Shown in pieces: positions 60,961 through 64,000 of a stretch of 64,000 bases of DNA. The notes beneath the pieces are model-generated. The model made no database searches and was not told the origin of the DNA. It worked only from the letters and a program-made list of their open reading frames with translations. Origin of the DNA: Trichodesmium sp050015995 (lineage in GTDB: Bacteria > Cyanobacteriota > Cyanobacteriia > Cyanobacteriales > Microcoleaceae); NCBI RefSeq assembly GCF_050015995.1, contig NZ_JBNHEP010000180.1, positions 1-64,000 of the forward strand. The letters are read 5' to 3'. Position 1 is the stretch's first letter; the number at the start of each line of letters is the position of its first letter. Both the position numbers and the translations under genes were made by a program.

Positions 60961-61593
60961 ATGACTCAGGATATAACCCCATGGTTAAATGAAATCAAAG
61001 CTCTTCAACAAAAAATAGTTGAACTACAAACAGAATTAAATGCAGCCCAAGATAGTGCTTCTCAGTGGCGTCAACTCTACAATACCGAAGCTCAACAACG
61101 AAGAAATGAAACTCAACAGAGTCAAGAAATTATTGATAACTTAAAGACCAAACTTCAGAAATTACAAAAGGGTTTTTCCTATGTTAAAGGCGATGGAGGT
61201 GAAACTTTAACAACTATTGAACAGCAAATCGAACATTTACAAACTTTGGCTGAATTTAAGGCCAAAATTATTGAGACGATCCAAGAACGCGATCGTGCTG
61301 TTGAACAAGTCCAAAAGTTAACTATAGCCCTTAAACAAGAGCAAACTAATCATGCAGATACTCGTAAAAGTTTAACAAATGCTTTAGCAGATGCAGTGGA
61401 TATTCTGGCCAAAGCAAAAGTAACCAAACAAGAAAAATTGGAGAATATTCCCGATAGTCAGCCAAAAACAGAAACTAATAATCAAAATCAAAATCAAACT
61501 CAAATCCAACTACAGGAGAGAAAATCTCCCAATACTCCCCACTTACCAGGCAACGAAACACCATTACCTCGCTTGCCCAGTAGTAGAGATTAG
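60961..61593 (+). CDS. Coiled-coil protein, conserved hypothetical
   Basis: 210 residues. ATG at 60961. Long heptad-rich helices (about 5-70, LNEIKALQQKIVELQTELNA...; about 85-150) joined by a short GFSYVKGDGGE turn, then a disordered Gln/Asn/Pro-rich tail (TETNNQNQNQTQIQLQERKS). No membrane or catalytic motif. Likely a structural or scaffold protein of the cytosol. Flanked on both sides by TnpB relics. Confidence 0.65.
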   Translation: MTQDITPWLNEIKALQQKIVELQTELNAAQDSASQWRQLYNTEAQQRRNETQQSQEIIDNLKTKLQKLQKGFSYVKGDGGETLTTIEQQIEHLQTLAEFKAKIIETIQERDRAVEQVQKLTIALKQEQTNHADTRKSLTNALADAVDILAKAKVTKQEKLENIPDSQPKTETNNQNQNQTQIQLQERKSPNTPHLPGNETPLPRLPSSRD

Positions 61594-61609
61594 GGAGAAA
61601 AGCCCAAAG

Positions 61610-61862
61610 TTGACATCTTCCCCGGACTAAAGGCACCGGCATTCTTACTGAGCCTAAACTCTTCGGTGGGTTGACGTTTCACCGGCTGCTGCTAGCTTGA
61701 CGCTAGTCTTACCCTTGCCTCCGTGTCCGTTTATCGTCTCGGACTGCCCGCCCGCAACTAATTCAAACCACGTCGTTAATGGCGAATATCCATAAAATAA
61801 TAACATATGTATTCAGAAAAAACAACTAAAAAGTCGCCCTAGAAGGGCGAGGCTTTAAACCC
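61610..61862 (-). pseudogene. TnpB 3' relic with element end
   Basis: Minus-strand frame 61800-61654 reads YSPLTTWFELVAGGQSETIN, GHGGKGKTSVKLAAAGETST, HRRV-stop, a recognisable cyanobacterial TnpB tail. After it come GCCTTTAGTCCGGGGAAGAT and GTCAAC (61614-61640), the usual 3' structured segment of these elements. At the other side, 61836-61862 holds a CGCCCTAGAAGGGCG hairpin. The catalytic core is gone. Confidence 0.6.
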
Positions 61863-61925
61863 AATTTTTTGGTAAATTCAAAAATATTGTCCTTCTTACT
61901 TCTTTCCTCTTCCTTATTCTTTCCT

Positions 61926-63017
61926 TTAAAATCCCATAACTTCAGCAACTGCCTCTATACTCGGTTCTATACCTTGCTTAAACTGATTGTTGCTATGTTT
62001 AATTGCTACGTCTGGGTCTTTGAGACCATGACCAGTAAGTACACAAACTATCTTTGCTCCTGTGGGAACTTGGTCTTTAACTTTCAATAAACCAGCAACA
62101 GAAGCAGCACTAGCCGGTTCACAAAAAATTCCTTCATTAGAAGCCAATAAACGATAAGCTTCTAATATTTCCTCATCAGTAACAGCAGTAAAACTTCCCT
62201 GACTAGCTTGTTGAGCAGCTATAGCTTTTTCCCAACTGGCAGGGTTGCCAATCCTAATAGCACTGGCCACTGTCTCCGGCTGGGCTATAGGATTACCTTG
62301 GACAATAGGTGCTGCCCCTGCAGCCTGAAAGCCCATCATTTTTGGCAGGCGATCGCATTTTCCGGTTTTATGGTATTGACAAAAACCCATCCAATATGCT
62401 GTAATATTTCCGGCATTTCCCACAGGAATACACAACCAATCTGGGGCATCGCCTAAAGTATCCACTATCTCAAAAGCACCAGTTTTTTGACCTTCGAGAC
62501 GATAGGGATTAACTGAGTTGACCAAAGTCACTGGATATTTATTGGCCACTTCTCGCACTATTTCTAAGGCTTGGTCAAAATTACCTTTAATTGCCAAAAC
62601 TTGAGCCCCATATAACAAAGCTTGGGCTAACTTTCCTAAAGCAATATTACCATCAGGGATTAAAACAAAAGCTTGCATCCCACCTCGTCTAGCGTAAGCT
62701 GCAGCGGAAGCCGAGGTATTACCCGTACTGGCACAGATTACTGCTTTTGCACCTGCCTCTTTGGCCTTAGATATGGCTAAAGTCATGCCCCTATCTTTGA
62801 AACTACCCGTGGGGTTGAGGCCATCATATTTAACAAATACTTCTACCTGTCTGCCTACCTGATGGGCGATCGCTGGCACAGGAATCAGAGGAGTATTACC
62901 TTCTTGCAATGTTACCACAGGAGTTTTTTCTGTCACAGGTAGATAAGATTTATAAGCCTCGATCAAACCAGGCCAGCCTTGTAATTTTGACTGATAAGGG
63001 GGCAATGTTAAGGTCAT
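61926..63017 (-). CDS. thrC: Threonine synthase
   Basis: 363 residues. PLP enzyme turning O-phosphohomoserine into threonine, cytosolic. Schiff-base Lys74 in NPTGSFKDRGM; ASTGNTSASAAAYARR and PVGNAGNITAYWMG bind the PLP phosphate; SNEGIFCEPASAASVAGLLK and VLTGHGLKDPD complete the class. The frame extends to 63074, but MTLTLPPYQSKLQGWPGLIE is the normal cyanobacterial start, so the ATG at 63017 is chosen. A TnpB relic ends about 65 bp upstream, so part of its leader is derived from a mobile element. Confidence 0.95.
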   Translation of the reverse strand: MTLTLPPYQSKLQGWPGLIEAYKSYLPVTEKTPVVTLQEGNTPLIPVPAIAHQVGRQVEVFVKYDGLNPTGSFKDRGMTLAISKAKEAGAKAVICASTGNTSASAAAYARRGGMQAFVLIPDGNIALGKLAQALLYGAQVLAIKGNFDQALEIVREVANKYPVTLVNSVNPYRLEGQKTGAFEIVDTLGDAPDWLCIPVGNAGNITAYWMGFCQYHKTGKCDRLPKMMGFQAAGAAPIVQGNPIAQPETVASAIRIGNPASWEKAIAAQQASQGSFTAVTDEEILEAYRLLASNEGIFCEPASAASVAGLLKVKDQVPTGAKIVCVLTGHGLKDPDVAIKHSNNQFKQGIEPSIEAVAEVMGF

Positions 63018-63059
63018 CTTTAAGTTTTGAAGTTTTGAATTGTTTAATTTAACTAATAT

Positions 63060-63186
63060 CCGGACTAAAGTCACGGGGATTCTAAGCTGACACTTCGCAA
63101 CGGGATAAATCAGCCTTAGGACTTTTTTCTTGGCTGACCAGATCTATAATTCTCTGGGGAAGAGTCAAAGTACCCCTACACACTCA
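63060..63186 (-). pseudogene. TnpB C-terminal relic upstream of thrC
   Basis: Minus-strand frame ends CRGTLTLPQRIIDLVSQEKS, PKADLSRCEVSA-stop (TAG at 63082-63084), followed by CCCCGTGACTTTAGTCCGG, similar to the 3' segment of the relic at 61610-61862. Only the tail remains. Confidence 0.5.
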
Positions 63187-64000
63187 AACCTACTAACAAT
63201 AGTTATAGGCATTGTGTTTACTCTATAAATATAGATTTGATGACAATTTATTGCTCTTTTACGATTTTCAATATATTTCACCAGTTGGGCATACTCTCCA
63301 AGCTACTATTATTTGCATTGATTAGGCAATGATCAAGACGGCTGAGTTACTTGACAGTAGTTTCGCCCCTACTAGCTTGCTTGACCATATAGTTAATACT
63401 TTTAATCGTAGCAATTTCATTTTTTGTACATTTTGGTATTATATCACAAAAAGTAATTACTTTAATTATTAATTAAAATCAGGTGGAATGAGAATTAAAT
63501 AAAGTACAGAACTTTTTTTCATAACTCATACGGTATGGAACTTAGGCAATTTAACTTATGTAGATAATAAAATTCTCATTCCTGCTGATTTTTAGCCCCG
63601 GTTTAAAAACATTTTGCTCTCAAGCTTGTTTTTGATAAACTTTAAGTTTTTCTGAGGTTTTGCCTAAGCTATATTTAGCCTAAGCTATAATATAATCTTA
63701 ATCGAACAAATATTAAGACAGCCAGAATAGTTAATATTGGTGGGTTACTACGGACAATTTCCATCTAGGATGAGCAACTGTCGTTCTTCGGGCCTTTTTA
63801 TGTCGGCTACAGGCGAAACTAACCCCAAACAAGAATTTAATTTTGACTTAATCAAGGGTTTCTCAATAACTTTTTGGTCAATGGCTGGTTAAGGATAAAC
63901 ACTTAATCAAAGTTATAGTTAGAAACTATACTAAAACCTTACTTACTTAATCTTATAATTATTTATTATTGGTTAACTTACCCCAAGCCCTAATTTTGAA
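63187..64000. other. Intergenic, no gene seen
   Basis: AT-rich, about 0.8 kb. It includes a GC-richer stretch with TCGTTCTTCGGGCCTTTTTA (about 63780-63800), which could be a weak terminator or leader. No convincing ORF on either strand. Confidence 0.4.

Overview
The window looks like a filamentous cyanobacterium of the Trichodesmium/Okeania type. The inference rests on low GC, frequent HIP1 octamers (GCGATCGC), heptameric tandem repeats (GGGAACA/GGGAATA, CCCCATC), a urt urea-transport locus, a PEP-CTERM protein, a DUF4347 surface protein, CobN, and an unusually low coding fraction (about two thirds by my tally). The species is not fixed by anything I can see. There is one scaffold gap (100 N, 48708-48807) inside cobN. 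I found no tRNA, rRNA or CRISPR array.

Layout. 0.3-3.4 kb: a YdcF-like membrane protein, a PEP-CTERM protein and an aldo/keto reductase. 4.8-10.3 kb: a 1820-residue DUF4347 protein with SBBP-like and FG-GAP-like repeats. 10.3-27.5 kb: a glycan-assembly island with a family 2 glycosyltransferase, two very large multi-domain glycosyltransferases carrying TPR repeats, a stand-alone TPR protein, two sulfotransferase-like proteins and a methyltransferase. Together these suggest synthesis of a sulfated or methylated surface glycan. 27.8-29.0 kb: two decayed genes, a TPR gene split by a small palindromic element and a hybrid-kinase receiver fragment. 29.1-34.2 kb: a TspO-family protein, a DUF1574/SGNH-like protein and an intact solo TnpB. 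34.5-44.0 kb: urtABCDE on the minus strand, spread over about 9.5 kb because repeats fill three of the four intergenic gaps. 44.4-46.8 kb: an SGNH hydrolase with a truncated copy, a decayed unknown ORF and a duplicated cobN 3' end. 46.8-51.3 kb: cobN with two in-frame tandem-repeat expansions. 52.1-53.3 kb: a 14-unit non-coding array. 53.3-58.5 kb: a GHL10-type glycosidase-like protein, then a tightly coupled DUF262 / DUF3696-type ATPase / unknown-protein operon that is a candidate defence system, then a small membrane protein. 58.9-64 kb: a YihY-family protein, a coiled-coil protein, threonine synthase and three TnpB C-terminal relics.

Two things stand out. First, the DUF262-ATPase-unknown operon: its last gene has a tandemly duplicated 3' end, and each copy carries a TGA at one of two adjacent codons, cutting off the same C-terminal tail. 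Second, the spacer DNA is a mosaic of at least eight families of short terminal-inverted-repeat elements, most of which carry heptamer or octamer microsatellite arrays in their middle. Two near-identical elements (35260-35384 and 51409-51539) differ mainly in that array, so the arrays appear to be variable cargo of miniature elements.
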